From Streptomyces sp. NBC_01267 (GTDB lineage: Bacteria > Actinomycetota > Actinomycetes > Streptomycetales > Streptomycetaceae), in assembly GCF_036241575.1 (NCBI RefSeq), contig NZ_CP108455.1, positions 1,436,001 to 1,500,000 of the forward strand: DNA of 64,000 nt, given 5' to 3'. The notes under the pieces are model-generated. The model was not told where the DNA came from, ran no database searches, and worked only from the letters and a program-made list of their open reading frames with translations. The position numbers were made by a program, and so were the translations under genes. Shown here in pieces: positions 16,076-24,818 of the stretch. Each line of letters starts with the position of its first letter. Position 1 is the first letter of the stretch.

Positions 16076-17266
16076 CTACCGGAACGCGTCGAGACCGGTG
16101 AGCGCCTTGCCCAGCACCAGTTGGTGCATCTCCACGGTGCCCTCGTAGGTGAGCACCGACTCCAGGTTGGTGGCGTGCCGCATCACGGGGTACTCCAGCG
16201 AGATCCCGTTGGCTCCGAGGACGGTGCGCGACGTGCGGCAGATCTCGATCGCCTCCCGCACGTTGTTGAGCTTCCCGAAGCTGACCTGCTCCGGACGGAG
16301 CTTCCCCGCGTCCAGCCGCCGCCCCAGGTGGTGCGCGAGCAGGATGCCCTTGTGCAGTTCCACCGCCATGTCGGCGAGCTTGGCCTGGGTGAGCTGGAAG
16401 CCGCCGATCGGCCTGCCGAACTGTTCCCGCGTCTTCGCGTAGTCGACGGCGGCCTCGAAGCTGGCGCGGGCGGCGCCCATCGCTCCCCAGACGATGCCGT
16501 AGCGGGCGTGGCTCAGACAGCTGAGCGGGCCCTTGAGGCCGGTGACCCCGGGAAGTACCGCGTCGGCCGGGAGCCGGACCTCGTCCATGACCAGTTCACT
16601 GGTGACCGAGGCGCGCAGCGACCACTTGTGCTTGATCTCGGGGGCGGAGAAGCCCGCGGCGTCCGTGGGGACGACGAAGCCGCGGATGCCCTCGTCGGTC
16701 TGCGCCCAGACGACGGCCACCCCCGCGACCGAGCCGTTGGTGATCCACATCTTGCGGCCGGTGAGCACCCAGTCGTCGCCGCTCCGCCTGGCGTACGTCC
16801 GCATCCCGGCCGGATCGGACCCGTGATCGGGCTCGGTGAGCCCGAAACAGCCGATGATCTCGCCCGCCGCCATGCCGGGCAGCCACCGCTGCTTCTGGTC
16901 CTCGGAGCCGAAGCGGTGGATCGCGTACATGGCGAGCGATCCCTGCACGGACACCAGGGAGCGGATGCCGGAGTCGGCGGCCTCCAGTTCCAGGCAGGCG
17001 AGCCCGTACTGGACCGCGGTCGCACCCGCGCAGCCGTACCCCTCCAGGGACATGCCCAGCGCGCCGAGCGAACCCAGCTCGCGGGCCAGCTCGCGGATGC
17101 CGGGCAGTTCGCCCTTCTCGTACCACTCGGCGATGTGCGGGAGCACCCGGTCGGCGGCCCAGGCGCGGACCGTGCCGCGGATCGCGAGGTCCTCTTCGCC
17201 GAGCAGGTCGTCCAGGCCGATGGGATCGGCGGGGTCGAAGGGCGGCAGCTTCGAAGATGTGGACAT
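16076..17266 (-). CDS. Acyl-CoA dehydrogenase, glutaryl-CoA-dehydrogenase-like
   Basis: A 396-residue flavoprotein. Family motifs are GCFGLTEPDHGSDP (FAD site), KMWITNGSVAGV, and YAKTREQFGRPIGGFQLTQAKLADM. The C-terminal NLESVLTYEGTVEMHQLVLGKALTG places the catalytic glutamate in YEGT, at the position used by glutaryl-CoA dehydrogenases. It should oxidise a short acyl-CoA with electrons going to ETF. I chose the ATG at 17266 because GGAGG lies 7 bp upstream; a start 24 bp earlier lacks this. The surrounding genes give no pathway. Confidence 0.9.
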   Translation of the reverse strand: MSTSSKLPPFDPADPIGLDDLLGEEDLAIRGTVRAWAADRVLPHIAEWYEKGELPGIRELARELGSLGALGMSLEGYGCAGATAVQYGLACLELEAADSGIRSLVSVQGSLAMYAIHRFGSEDQKQRWLPGMAAGEIIGCFGLTEPDHGSDPAGMRTYARRSGDDWVLTGRKMWITNGSVAGVAVVWAQTDEGIRGFVVPTDAAGFSAPEIKHKWSLRASVTSELVMDEVRLPADAVLPGVTGLKGPLSCLSHARYGIVWGAMGAARASFEAAVDYAKTREQFGRPIGGFQLTQAKLADMAVELHKGILLAHHLGRRLDAGKLRPEQVSFGKLNNVREAIEICRTSRTVLGANGISLEYPVMRHATNLESVLTYEGTVEMHQLVLGKALTGLDAFR

Positions 17267-17336
17267 GAGAAGGCCTCCGGCGGCTCGCACGGCAAAACTA
17301 GCAGTGGTAGTTACGGCGTCCGGTCGACGTTACGGC

Positions 17337-19016
17337 TCAGCGTCCGGCTCGTCCAGACCCGGCCACCTCGACCGGCGAGGGGCGCGCCGGAACCGGCGCG
17401 GAGGAATTCACCCGCTCCTCGGAGGGGCCCGGAAGCCCGGACTGCAGAGGAGGGACCTCGGCGGTCTCGCACACGGCCTCGCAGTCCATCACGCGCGGCA
17501 GCCGCAGCGCGGCCAGCGCGCCGAGCAACAACAGCCCCGCGCTGACCAGCAGGGTGACGTGCAGCCCGTGGACGAAGGCATCACGGGCGGCGTTGCGCAG
17601 AGCCTCCCCGGCGGGGCCGCCCAACTGCCGGGCCACCTGGTACGCCTCGCCCAGCGAGTTGGCGGCCTGGTCGCTGGCCGACGCGGGCACGCCCGGCACC
17701 GAGGAGAGCGCGGGCCCGTAGGCCGCGTTCATGACACTGCCGAGCAGCGCTATCCCCATGCCGGCACCCAGCTGGTACGAGGTCTCGCCGATCGCCGCCG
17801 CGCCGCCGGCCCGGTCCGCCGGCGCTTCGCTGAGCATGGACTCGTACGCCCCGAAGAGCGTGGCCTGGAGTCCGAACCCGAGCATGACGAAGGCGGCCGT
17901 CAGCAGCAGGGGATCGTCGTGGGTCCCCATCTTCACCAGGCAGAGCACCGCGACCGCGGTGAGCACGAAGCCGCAGCTGACCATCCGGCGCGGGCCGAAG
18001 CGGCGCAGGACGCAGGAGCCGGCGGCGCCGGCTGTTATCGCGGCGAAGGTGAGCGGCAGCAGCCGCAGGCCGGTCGCGAGGGGGCTGAGACCGAGGACCA
18101 GCTGGAGGTACTGGACCGCTATCAGCTCCAGGCCGACCAGGGCCAGCATGGCGACCACGATGCAGCCGACAGCCGTGCTGAAGGTGGGCCTGGAGAACAT
18201 ACGGATGTCGATGAGCGGATGCCTGCGACTCTGCTGCCGCCGTACGAACAGCACCAGCAGCACCGCTCCCACAGCCAGCGGAAGGAGCGTCCCGACACCG
18301 AACACGCCCTCCCCGGCGCCGATCCGCTTGACCCCGAAGACCACTCCGAGGACCCCGGCCGCGGCCATCAGCGCACCGAGCACGTCCCACGGGCCATCCG
18401 CGCTGCCTCTCGACTCGGGCAGCATCCACCGGGCGAGCGGCAGCAGGACCGCCATCAGCGGGAGGTTGATAAGGAAGACGGAGCCCCACCAGAAGTGCTC
18501 GACGAGGAAGCCGCCGAGCACCGGACCGATGGCGGCGCCCACCGCGGCCACCGCGGTCCAGACACCGATCGCGACAGCACGCTCACGGCGGTCGGGGAAG
18601 ACCGCGCGGAGTATCGACAGCGTCGCGGGCATGATCATCGCCCCGCCGATGCCGAGCAGCGCACGGGCCCCGATGAGGATCTCCGGGGTGGCCGAGAACG
18701 CGGCGACGGCCGAGGCCGCGCCGAAGAGGCCGTATCCGATCAGCAGAATGCGTCGGCGCCCCACCCGGTCGCCCAGCGTGCCGAAGAGAATCAGCAGCGC
18801 GGCACAGACCAGCGGATAGGCGTCGACTATCCAGAGCAGTTGGACGGGGCCGGGGCGCATGTCCTCGGTGAGCGAAGGCACCGCCACGTGCAGGACGGTC
18901 GCGTCCAGTGCGACCAGCAGCAGACTGACGCAGAGAACGACAAGGACGACCCAGCGGTTGGCACCGCCCTGAACGGCGGTGCGCGGGCGCCTGCCGACCG
19001 TGGACGTCCCTGTCAT
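17337..19016 (-). CDS. MFS drug:H+ antiporter, DHA2 (14-TM) family
   Basis: The 559-residue membrane protein has about 14 hydrophobic helices. LDATVLHVAVPSL in helix 1, the loop 2-3 motif GTLGDRVGRRR, and the helix-5 motif region AVGAAIGPVLGGFLVEHFWWGSVFLINLP are typical of EmrB/QacA-like exporters. It likely pumps hydrophobic or cationic compounds out using the proton gradient. The ATG at 19016 has GGAGG 7 bp upstream. A soluble Pro/Ser-rich tail of about 45 residues follows the last helix. No linked TetR or MarR regulator is present. Confidence 0.9.
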   Translation of the reverse strand: MTGTSTVGRRPRTAVQGGANRWVVLVVLCVSLLLVALDATVLHVAVPSLTEDMRPGPVQLLWIVDAYPLVCAALLILFGTLGDRVGRRRILLIGYGLFGAASAVAAFSATPEILIGARALLGIGGAMIMPATLSILRAVFPDRRERAVAIGVWTAVAAVGAAIGPVLGGFLVEHFWWGSVFLINLPLMAVLLPLARWMLPESRGSADGPWDVLGALMAAAGVLGVVFGVKRIGAGEGVFGVGTLLPLAVGAVLLVLFVRRQQSRRHPLIDIRMFSRPTFSTAVGCIVVAMLALVGLELIAVQYLQLVLGLSPLATGLRLLPLTFAAITAGAAGSCVLRRFGPRRMVSCGFVLTAVAVLCLVKMGTHDDPLLLTAAFVMLGFGLQATLFGAYESMLSEAPADRAGGAAAIGETSYQLGAGMGIALLGSVMNAAYGPALSSVPGVPASASDQAANSLGEAYQVARQLGGPAGEALRNAARDAFVHGLHVTLLVSAGLLLLGALAALRLPRVMDCEAVCETAEVPPLQSGLPGPSEERVNSSAPVPARPSPVEVAGSGRAGR

Positions 19017-19453
19017 GCACGTACCTCCCACAGTGTGTCCCTCGCGCTCGGTGGGCCTGCGGGGACGACTGTGGTCCTCGGGGTCCGGCTTCGACGGGCG
19101 AGTGAGCCGTCAGCGTACGCGAGACCTCGCCCGTGTCACGTGGCCCATCTCTCAACCCGGGACAGCCGGACCTGTGCCGTGCGCCACGTTCCGCGCCGAC
19201 TCAATGATCTTGAGGAGGCGCCGCAGCGACCGGCGGCCGACCGGAATATACCGATCGCGTACCCGCATATCTCTTTACCAGAGAGCCAATAACACGAGCG
19301 TAAGGACCCTCTTGCATATAACGCGATCCGCGAGACGCTATTCGACATTGCGTTGGAATAAACGACTCCCTGAGACATAGTCCACATCACATCGTCATCA
19401 CAAAGAGACCAGATCGGCCAGCCTTGTCGTTCACTCGCTGTAACGTCGATTGA
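19017..19453. other. 437-bp divergent intergenic region, AT-richer than its surroundings
   Basis: No gene is seen between the MFS pump and the PAP2 gene. The part 19230-19440 is distinctly richer in A and T than the rest of the window. TAACGT at 19441-19446 is a plausible -10 box placing transcription start at the GTG of the PAP2 gene (leaderless). No good palindrome was found. Confidence 0.5.
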
Positions 19454-20485
19454 GTGCGTACCGACCGAATCTTCGCCCGCCTGGACCGGGAGCCGGAACC
19501 GCCGAGGCTAGAGATCCCTCGGATGAGCCGGACCCGGGCGGCTCTGCTCGGCTCGACGCTGGCGTTCTATCTCGTCATCGTCTTCGCCGTGCTGTCCACG
19601 TCCTGGCTCGTGGAGCTGGACTGGCGGGTCATGCTGTTCCGGCCCTATCAGCAGTGGCCTCAGCTGCACGCGTTCCTGGACTACTTCGTGGTGCTCGGCC
19701 AGCGCGGCCCCACCGCGGTGATGGTCGCGGCCTGGCTGGGCTGGCGTTCCTGGCGTCAGCACACCCTGAGACCGCTCCTGACCCTGGGCGTCGCGCTGCT
19801 GCTGCTGAACATGACAGTGGGTGCGGTCAAGCTCGGCCTCGGCCGGCTCGGCCCGCACTACGCGACCCAGATCGGCTCGGCCGAGCTCTTTGCCGGCGGC
19901 GATATATTTCCTTCCGGACACACCGCCAACGCCGTCGTGACCTGGGGAATCCTCGCCTATCTGGCGACCACACCACTGGCCAGGCGCTGGCTCTCGGTCG
20001 CCTCGTCGGCGCTGGCCCTGGGTGTCGGCGCGACCACCGTCTATCTCGGTACGCACTGGCTGAGCGACGTTCTCCTCGGCTGGGCCGCCGGGCTGCTGGT
20101 CCTGCTGGCGCTCCCCTGGTTCGAGCCGCTGATCGGCCGTACCGAGGCCGTGGTGTTCGCGGTGCGCGAGAAGCTCCGTGCCGCCCGCCGCAGGAACGCC
20201 GCACGCACGCCCGTCCCGGTGGGCGTCACCCCTGCCCTCTTCCCCCCGGAGCACTCCCGGCCGTCCGGCGGCGGCGAGGACAGCCAGCTGGAGCCGGTGG
20301 GCTTCGCGGCACGCGCCACGGGGGCCACCAGGGTCGCCACGCACCCCACCTCGCTCCAGCGGGCGCACGGTCCGCGCTCGGATCGCACACCGGCCGCCCC
20401 GGCAGGCAGCCGTCGTCCGCCGCACGCCGACCGCGCCCCTCGCGGTACCGGCCAGGCACGGCCGGTACCGGGCGGTTCCAGCTAG
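19454..20485 (+). CDS. PAP2-superfamily membrane protein with altered phosphatase motifs
   Basis: The 343-residue protein has about five to six membrane helices in residues 30-235 and a long Arg/Pro-rich cytosolic tail. PAP2 phosphatase motifs are recognisable: motif 1 region KLGLGRLGP, motif 2 PSGH, motif 3 region TTVYLGTHWLSD. The motif 1 arginine (KX6RP) is Gly and the motif 3 SR pair is TT, while both catalytic histidines and the Asp remain. It would act on lipid phosphates, but the two lost arginines normally hold the phosphate. It starts with GTG at 19454 and may be leaderless. Confidence 0.8.
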   Translation: MRTDRIFARLDREPEPPRLEIPRMSRTRAALLGSTLAFYLVIVFAVLSTSWLVELDWRVMLFRPYQQWPQLHAFLDYFVVLGQRGPTAVMVAAWLGWRSWRQHTLRPLLTLGVALLLLNMTVGAVKLGLGRLGPHYATQIGSAELFAGGDIFPSGHTANAVVTWGILAYLATTPLARRWLSVASSALALGVGATTVYLGTHWLSDVLLGWAAGLLVLLALPWFEPLIGRTEAVVFAVREKLRAARRRNAARTPVPVGVTPALFPPEHSRPSGGGEDSQLEPVGFAARATGATRVATHPTSLQRAHGPRSDRTPAAPAGSRRPPHADRAPRGTGQARPVPGGSS

Positions 20486-20521
20486 GGGCAGCGGGACGGC
20501 ACACCTCACCGCACAGCGCGG

Positions 20522-20553
20522 AGCCCCGGCCAGGAGTTCTCCCGGCCGGGGCT
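20522..20553. terminator. Bidirectional hairpin terminator
   Basis: Arms AGCCCCGGCC and GGCCGGGGCT lie between the convergent PAP2 and I78-like genes, with a partly paired GGAG/CTCC inner stem. It can serve both strands. Confidence 0.7.
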
Positions 20554-20603
20554 TCGCGCTGTCGGCCCTGCACGGGCACGTGCGCGTGCGCCGCACGCCG
20601 GCG

Positions 20604-20819
20604 TCAGCCCAGCCAGCAGCGGACGACCTTCCCGCCGTCGACCTCGAAGTTGAGCCGTCCCGACTGGAACTCCATGGTGATGACCGCGCCCGTCGGAAGC
20701 GCTCTGACCGTGGACCAGCCGCGCGCACGGGCCAGTTGTCCGGCGCGCTCGGCATCGAGGCCCAGGTAACTTTCCGGGGCGTCGTCGGGCTGTACGGGAG
20801 GGGTCGGAATGGGTGCCAT
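20604..20819 (-). CDS. I78-family peptidase inhibitor-like protein
   Basis: A 71-residue protein with PESYLGLDAERAGQLARARG and the C-terminal segment VRALPTGAVITMEFQSGRLN followed by FEVDGGKVVRCWLG. This is the fold pattern of the small I78 inhibitor family, where the arginine-led loop and the RLNxxVD end are conserved. There is no signal peptide, so it is probably cytosolic. ATG at 20819 gives the normal family length; the frame is open further upstream but that part looks non-coding. No target protease can be named. Confidence 0.75.
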   Translation of the reverse strand: MAPIPTPPVQPDDAPESYLGLDAERAGQLARARGWSTVRALPTGAVITMEFQSGRLNFEVDGGKVVRCWLG

Positions 20820-21200
20820 GACACCCACCGTAGGCCCCTGGGCTGGGCGAAGGAAGGCCAGGAGCCCGCCGGTGCGGAGCAGTGTCCCGGCTCTCGTGCG
20901 TACCGCTCGTGTCACAGGATCACCACAGCCGTTCGGCCCCTTCGTCGTCACTCGAACGGGGTGTTACGCGCGGGTAGAACTGCAATTGCACAAACGATGA
21001 ACTGCGGGCCAATTCGGCTGCCCGAATTCATCCGGACCAGCTCTCCGGGCCTGCTCCGAATTACCCGGCGAGTAACATCCGCATAAATCTGCGGAGCGTT
21101 GATAATTCACGGGTTCCCCACGAAATCCGCACGCTTGCACGCCGCATCGCACAGCGATTCCCGTATGCGCAGGCCCCCGGACGGCGCCAGGGCCAGGGCC
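20820..21200. other. 381-bp intergenic region without a recognised gene
   Basis: It lies between two minus-strand genes and is less GC-rich than the coding DNA. A perfect inverted repeat (AATTCGG / CCGAATT, 4-bp loop) occurs at 21011-21028 and could be an operator or weak terminator. I see no convincing small gene. Confidence 0.5.
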
Positions 21201-22037
21201 TCAGCCCTTCGCCCGCTCCAGCCGCACGCTCAGGTCGTTGTCGACCGTGTAGTACGGCGTCGCGCGAGCATCGGGCTCCTCGCTGTCGCCGCCGAGCGAC
21301 GCGGCCGGATAGACGTGGACGGACTTGCGGTCGGCGATGTCGTCGAGGATCCGGCCGATGCGCACCGCCGTGCCCGCGGCGCGCGTGGCGTCCGGTGCGC
21401 CCGTGGGCAACAGCCACAGGTCCCACACCCGCGTCCCCTCGGTACCGTCCGCGGCCAGCGGACCGTACGGCAGTGTGCAGCGGAACCGGCCGTCCCCGCC
21501 GTCCGTCACGGGCTCCCGGTACGCCTGTCCTCGCGTCCCGCGCAGCCGCGCCTCGACGGTGGATTCCGGGCCGAGCTCCGCCCCGTACAGCCGTCCTTCG
21601 AGGGTCAACGCTCCCCCGCCCACGGTCAGGTCGCCCGCTTCGGCATGCGGTGAGCGGGTCCAGCTGCGGATGGCGAGCCGCCCGTCGGCCGTCCGGTACG
21701 GAAGGTGCGCGACGACCCCGGTGGCCTCGGGCTCCGGCGTACGGTCGACGAGCTTCCGCAGGTCCCTGAGCCCGGGTTCGGCCCGCTGTTCACCCGCCGG
21801 GCCGCCGTCGGTGAAGGCGTCCCAGCGGCCCTCGGCCAGCACCGCGTCCGCGCGCAGCACGGCGCGCAGCCGGTCCCCCGGCGCCGCCGTGAGCGCCAGA
21901 GCGACCCGGTCGTCCGCCTTGCGCCGCTTCAGTACGAGGGCGGTCGCCCCGGCCGCCGCGAGGTCGAACGTGAGCGTTCCGTCGGCGTCGGCCGTGCAGT
22001 CGACGCACGGCGGCGTTCCTGTGCCGGTCTCCGTCAT
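21201..22037 (-). CDS. Uncharacterised protein coupled to a glycosyltransferase
   Basis: A 278-residue soluble protein rich in beta-strand-like patterns, with repeated segments such as GALTLEGRLYGAELGPESTVEARLRGTRG and RFRCTLPYGPLA. I do not recognise a named domain with confidence. Similar Streptomyces proteins are loosely labelled as transferases because they sit beside glycosyltransferases. Its ATG overlaps the stop of the glycosyltransferase gene by 4 bp, so it is co-translated and probably acts in the same glycan or surface pathway. No signal peptide or membrane helix is present. Confidence 0.72.
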   Translation of the reverse strand: MTETGTGTPPCVDCTADADGTLTFDLAAAGATALVLKRRKADDRVALALTAAPGDRLRAVLRADAVLAEGRWDAFTDGGPAGEQRAEPGLRDLRKLVDRTPEPEATGVVAHLPYRTADGRLAIRSWTRSPHAEAGDLTVGGGALTLEGRLYGAELGPESTVEARLRGTRGQAYREPVTDGGDGRFRCTLPYGPLAADGTEGTRVWDLWLLPTGAPDATRAAGTAVRIGRILDDIADRKSVHVYPAASLGGDSEEPDARATPYYTVDNDLSVRLERAKG

Positions 22038-23314
22038 GCGGCCCTCCTCCTGCGCACCGCACCGGCGATCCGGTGCCTCAGCGCGTACGCCCGGCTGTTG
22101 ACTGTGCCGCGGGTACGGAGCAGTCCGTCACCCAGCGCGGTACGGGGTCGGTCTTCCCCGCGCCCGGTGGCCAGTTGGGTGAAGAGCGCCTCGTGCCGTC
22201 CGGCGATCTCGGCGGGATCGAAACGGGCCGAGCTGTTCCGCGCCGCGCGGCCCATGTCACGCCGCAGACCGTCGTTCTCGATCAGCCGGAGAAGCGCCGC
22301 GGCGATCGCGCCGGTGTCGCCGACGGGGACCAGCAGTCCGTCGACGCCGTCGTCGATGATCTCACGAGGGCCGTGCGGGCAGTCGGTGGAGACGACCGGC
22401 AGCCCCGAGCGCATCGCCTCGACGATGGACATGCCGAACGACTCCAGACGCGAAGTGACCGCGGCCACCGACCCCTTGACCCATTCGGCCTCGATGGGGT
22501 TGGCCGGGCCCATCAGGAACACATGGTTGTACAGGCCGAGTTCACCGATGAGGGCGCGCAGGGCGTCCTTCTCGTTGCCGCTGGAGTCACCGCTGCCGTA
22601 GATCCGCAGCCGCCAGTCGGGGCGGACCGCCACCACCTGGGCGAAGGCCCGGACCAGCAGGTCGAACCGCTTGGTCTCGGTGAGCCGGCCGGCTGCCACC
22701 ACCCAGCGGGCCGTGGAGTCGGCGACCGGCAGCCGGGGCTCGGGAACGCTGTTGGGGACGGCCTCGATCCGCAGACCGGGCAGACCCAGCTCGCGGTACG
22801 CACGGGCGTCCGCCTCGGAGACCGTGGTGACGGCGTCCAGCAGGCCGTAGCGGTAGCGGATCTCGCGGCGCAGCAGCTCGTTGTGGCTGTCCAGCGTCAG
22901 ATGTTCCTGGCCGATCCGGACCGGCCCCGGCCGGGCCTGACGGGCGATCTGCACGTTCAGCCCCGGCCGGGTACCGACGACGACATCGGCCTCCAGCGAC
23001 TTCAGGAAGTCACCGATCCGGGTGTCGGTGAGACGGCTGTACTGCCGGTACCGGTGATCCCCGCGGGGGAACACGGTGGCTGGTCCGGCTCGGTCCGGAT
23101 CGTCGGCGGCCGGGCCCCCGCTGTCCTTGCGCAGATCGACGAGATGCCTCATCCGCACACCGTCGGGCGCGCCCAGGGTCGGCCGGTCGAGATGGCGGAA
23201 GACCGAGACAATCTCGACGTCGTGCTGTTCGGCGAGCGTCCCGGCCAGCGTGAACGTGGTCCGGATCGTGCCGCCTATGCCGTAGGCGTTGTGGAGCATG
23301 AATGAAATGTGCAT
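22034..23314 (-). CDS. Glycosyltransferase family 4 (GT-B fold)
   Basis: The 426-residue protein starts with MHISFMLHNAYGIGGTIRTT, the glycine loop of GT4 enzymes. The C-terminal half has WVVAAGRLTETKRFDLLVRA and the E-x7-E motif ESFGMSIVE, both binding the nucleotide sugar. GPREIIDDGVDGLLVPVGD follows. I chose the ATG at 23314, where the glycosyltransferase homology begins; in-frame codons extend upstream (a GTG at 23350 is possible) without resemblance. The sugar and acceptor are unknown. It is the first gene of a two-gene operon. Confidence 0.87.
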   Translation of the reverse strand: MHISFMLHNAYGIGGTIRTTFTLAGTLAEQHDVEIVSVFRHLDRPTLGAPDGVRMRHLVDLRKDSGGPAADDPDRAGPATVFPRGDHRYRQYSRLTDTRIGDFLKSLEADVVVGTRPGLNVQIARQARPGPVRIGQEHLTLDSHNELLRREIRYRYGLLDAVTTVSEADARAYRELGLPGLRIEAVPNSVPEPRLPVADSTARWVVAAGRLTETKRFDLLVRAFAQVVAVRPDWRLRIYGSGDSSGNEKDALRALIGELGLYNHVFLMGPANPIEAEWVKGSVAAVTSRLESFGMSIVEAMRSGLPVVSTDCPHGPREIIDDGVDGLLVPVGDTGAIAAALLRLIENDGLRRDMGRAARNSSARFDPAEIAGRHEALFTQLATGRGEDRPRTALGDGLLRTRGTVNSRAYALRHRIAGAVRRRRAA

Positions 23315-23547
23315 GTCGCGGTCGTCGTCCCCCGTACTCCCCTGTGCCACTTCTGTGACTGGACTGTACGGCGGCTGATCGCGGGGGCGCAGCACGGGGG
23401 TCGGATCAACGGGCCGTCCGGCCGGGCCGGTCCGGGACCCGGTTCGATTCCGTTCGCTTTTACGCGTGACCCCGGCCGCAGGTCGCCCGTTGTTCTCTTG
23501 TCGGCCGGGAACTTCCCGGCGCACGAACCGAGTTCGAGGAGCCACCC

Positions 23548-24339
23548 GTGCCGCGCATGCTCGACGTCAGCCAGGACGTACGTGCCGAGATCGGCGACGA
23601 AGAAGCCGATCTCCTGCTCGCCGGGGACAACGCCCCGGGCAGCTACGACTGCACCTCCTGCCGAACCCCCGGGGACTCCGAGCAGGAGCGCACCAGTACC
23701 GTGCTGTTCGTCGGCGACGAGACCGCCGTACTCGCCTTCGCGCACGCCACCTGCATCCCCTCGCAGGTCGTCAAGGTCTCCGAGACGCAGCTCCAGGGCG
23801 CCGTGCGGAGCATCACCGGCGAGGGCGCGGCGCCGCAGGTACAGCAGCCGGTCGCGGCCGCCCCGGAGCAGGCCGTGCTCGGCATCACCAGCGGTCTCGT
23901 GCTGATCGAGGGCGATCTGAGGCCCGCGCTCGTCGTCGAGCCGACCGCTCCGGTCGTCCGCCCCGGGTCCACCGGCACCGAGGACGGCTTCCTCCAGCTC
24001 CTCGTCGAGCAGGGGTTCCAGCCCGTGGGCGATCTGAACCGGCTGCCCGGCGCGCTGCCCGGCTGGTCCGTACTGCTCGCCATGGGCCAGCTGCACGCCA
24101 TCCTGCAGCCGGGCGCCGGGGGCGGTGGCCCTGTCTCCTGGTGGCAGGCCCACCAGCCGCTCCATGTCACCGAAGGCTGGCGTACGGCGGCCAACAAGTC
24201 GCACACCGTGCTGGTGTACGCCGCACCGGTGGGCTCGATCGGTCACCAGGGGCGCGAGGACCTGCTGCGCGACGCTCTGGAGAGGGCGGCGATGCGGGGC
24301 GCGCTGGTGGCCGCCGCGCTCCCGCTGGCTGGCACCTGA
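23548..24339 (+). CDS. Conserved hypothetical protein (Streptomyces)
   Basis: A 263-residue soluble protein starting at GTG after GAGGAGCC. The N-terminal part has SYDCTSCRTPGD and a further AFAHATC, a Cys/His set that might bind a metal. The C-terminal part (LLAMGQLHAILQPGA, VSWWQAHQPLHVTEGW) is well folded in pattern but matches no domain I know. It is divergent from the glycosyltransferase gene and ends at a strong hairpin. No function is offered. Confidence 0.75.
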   Translation: MPRMLDVSQDVRAEIGDEEADLLLAGDNAPGSYDCTSCRTPGDSEQERTSTVLFVGDETAVLAFAHATCIPSQVVKVSETQLQGAVRSITGEGAAPQVQQPVAAAPEQAVLGITSGLVLIEGDLRPALVVEPTAPVVRPGSTGTEDGFLQLLVEQGFQPVGDLNRLPGALPGWSVLLAMGQLHAILQPGAGGGGPVSWWQAHQPLHVTEGWRTAANKSHTVLVYAAPVGSIGHQGREDLLRDALERAAMRGALVAAALPLAGT

Positions 24340-24349
24340 CAGGCCCTGC

Positions 24350-24395
24350 ATGTCCGTAACCCCCGACCGATTCCGGTTTCGGGGGTTACGGACAT
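24350..24395 (+). terminator. Hairpin terminator with a 17-bp perfect stem
   Basis: Arms at 24350-24366 (ATGTCCGTAACCCCCGA) and 24379-24395 are exactly complementary around a 12-nt loop, 11 bp after the stop of the hypothetical protein gene. Confidence 0.8.
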
Positions 24396-24461
24396 ATTCG
24401 TACGGAAAAAACCTTTACGTTCCGCCCGCATCCGACAGGCCGCCCGGTCGTTGGCACCTAC

Positions 24462-24773
24462 GTGCACCCATACGAGCCGAGCCGCCAGCCGTACCCGATC
24501 CCCGCCATGCGTCCCTCGCAGGAACCGTCGAGGAACCGTTCGGCCACGCCGATCTACGACGCGCTGTACGCCGAGTACCGCAGATCCTTCCGAACGCTGC
24601 CCGGTGACCGCAACAACGAGGAGAACACCGGGTTCACCGCGTTCGGCACCGGCCTGCACAGCAACGGCCGCGGCGCCCACCGGCCGCAGGAGAGCAACGG
24701 GTTCTGGCAGCGGCAGCCCACCGGGGGCCATCTCCCGGCAGCGCTGCCGCCCGGCCCCCGCAGGGGCATCTAG
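24462..24773 (+). CDS. Small conserved hypothetical protein, Pro/Arg-rich
   Basis: A 103-residue protein starting at GTG. It has a disordered Pro/Arg/Ser-rich first third, then IYDALYAEYRRSFRTLPGDR, then a Gly/Asn-rich part ending GPRRGI. It has no membrane segment or known domain. It lies alone between two hairpins and converges on der. Third-position GC usage is that of a real Streptomyces gene, but the function is unknown. Confidence 0.6.
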   Translation: MHPYEPSRQPYPIPAMRPSQEPSRNRSATPIYDALYAEYRRSFRTLPGDRNNEENTGFTAFGTGLHSNGRGAHRPQESNGFWQRQPTGGHLPAALPPGPRRGI

Positions 24774-24774
24774 G

Positions 24775-24803
24775 GCCTTTCCCGGCAGACTGCCGGGAAA
24801 GGC
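24775..24803. terminator. Bidirectional terminator before der
   Basis: A 13-bp perfect stem (GCCTTTCCCGGCA and its complement) with a 3-nt loop sits between the convergent small hypothetical gene and der. Confidence 0.8.
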
Positions 24804-24818
24804 ACCAGCTACTTCTGA

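Noticed and set aside
20964-21152. 62-codon minus-strand frame in the gap after the I78-like gene
   Set aside because: It lies in less GC-rich intergenic DNA, lacks third-position GC bias and a ribosome-binding site.
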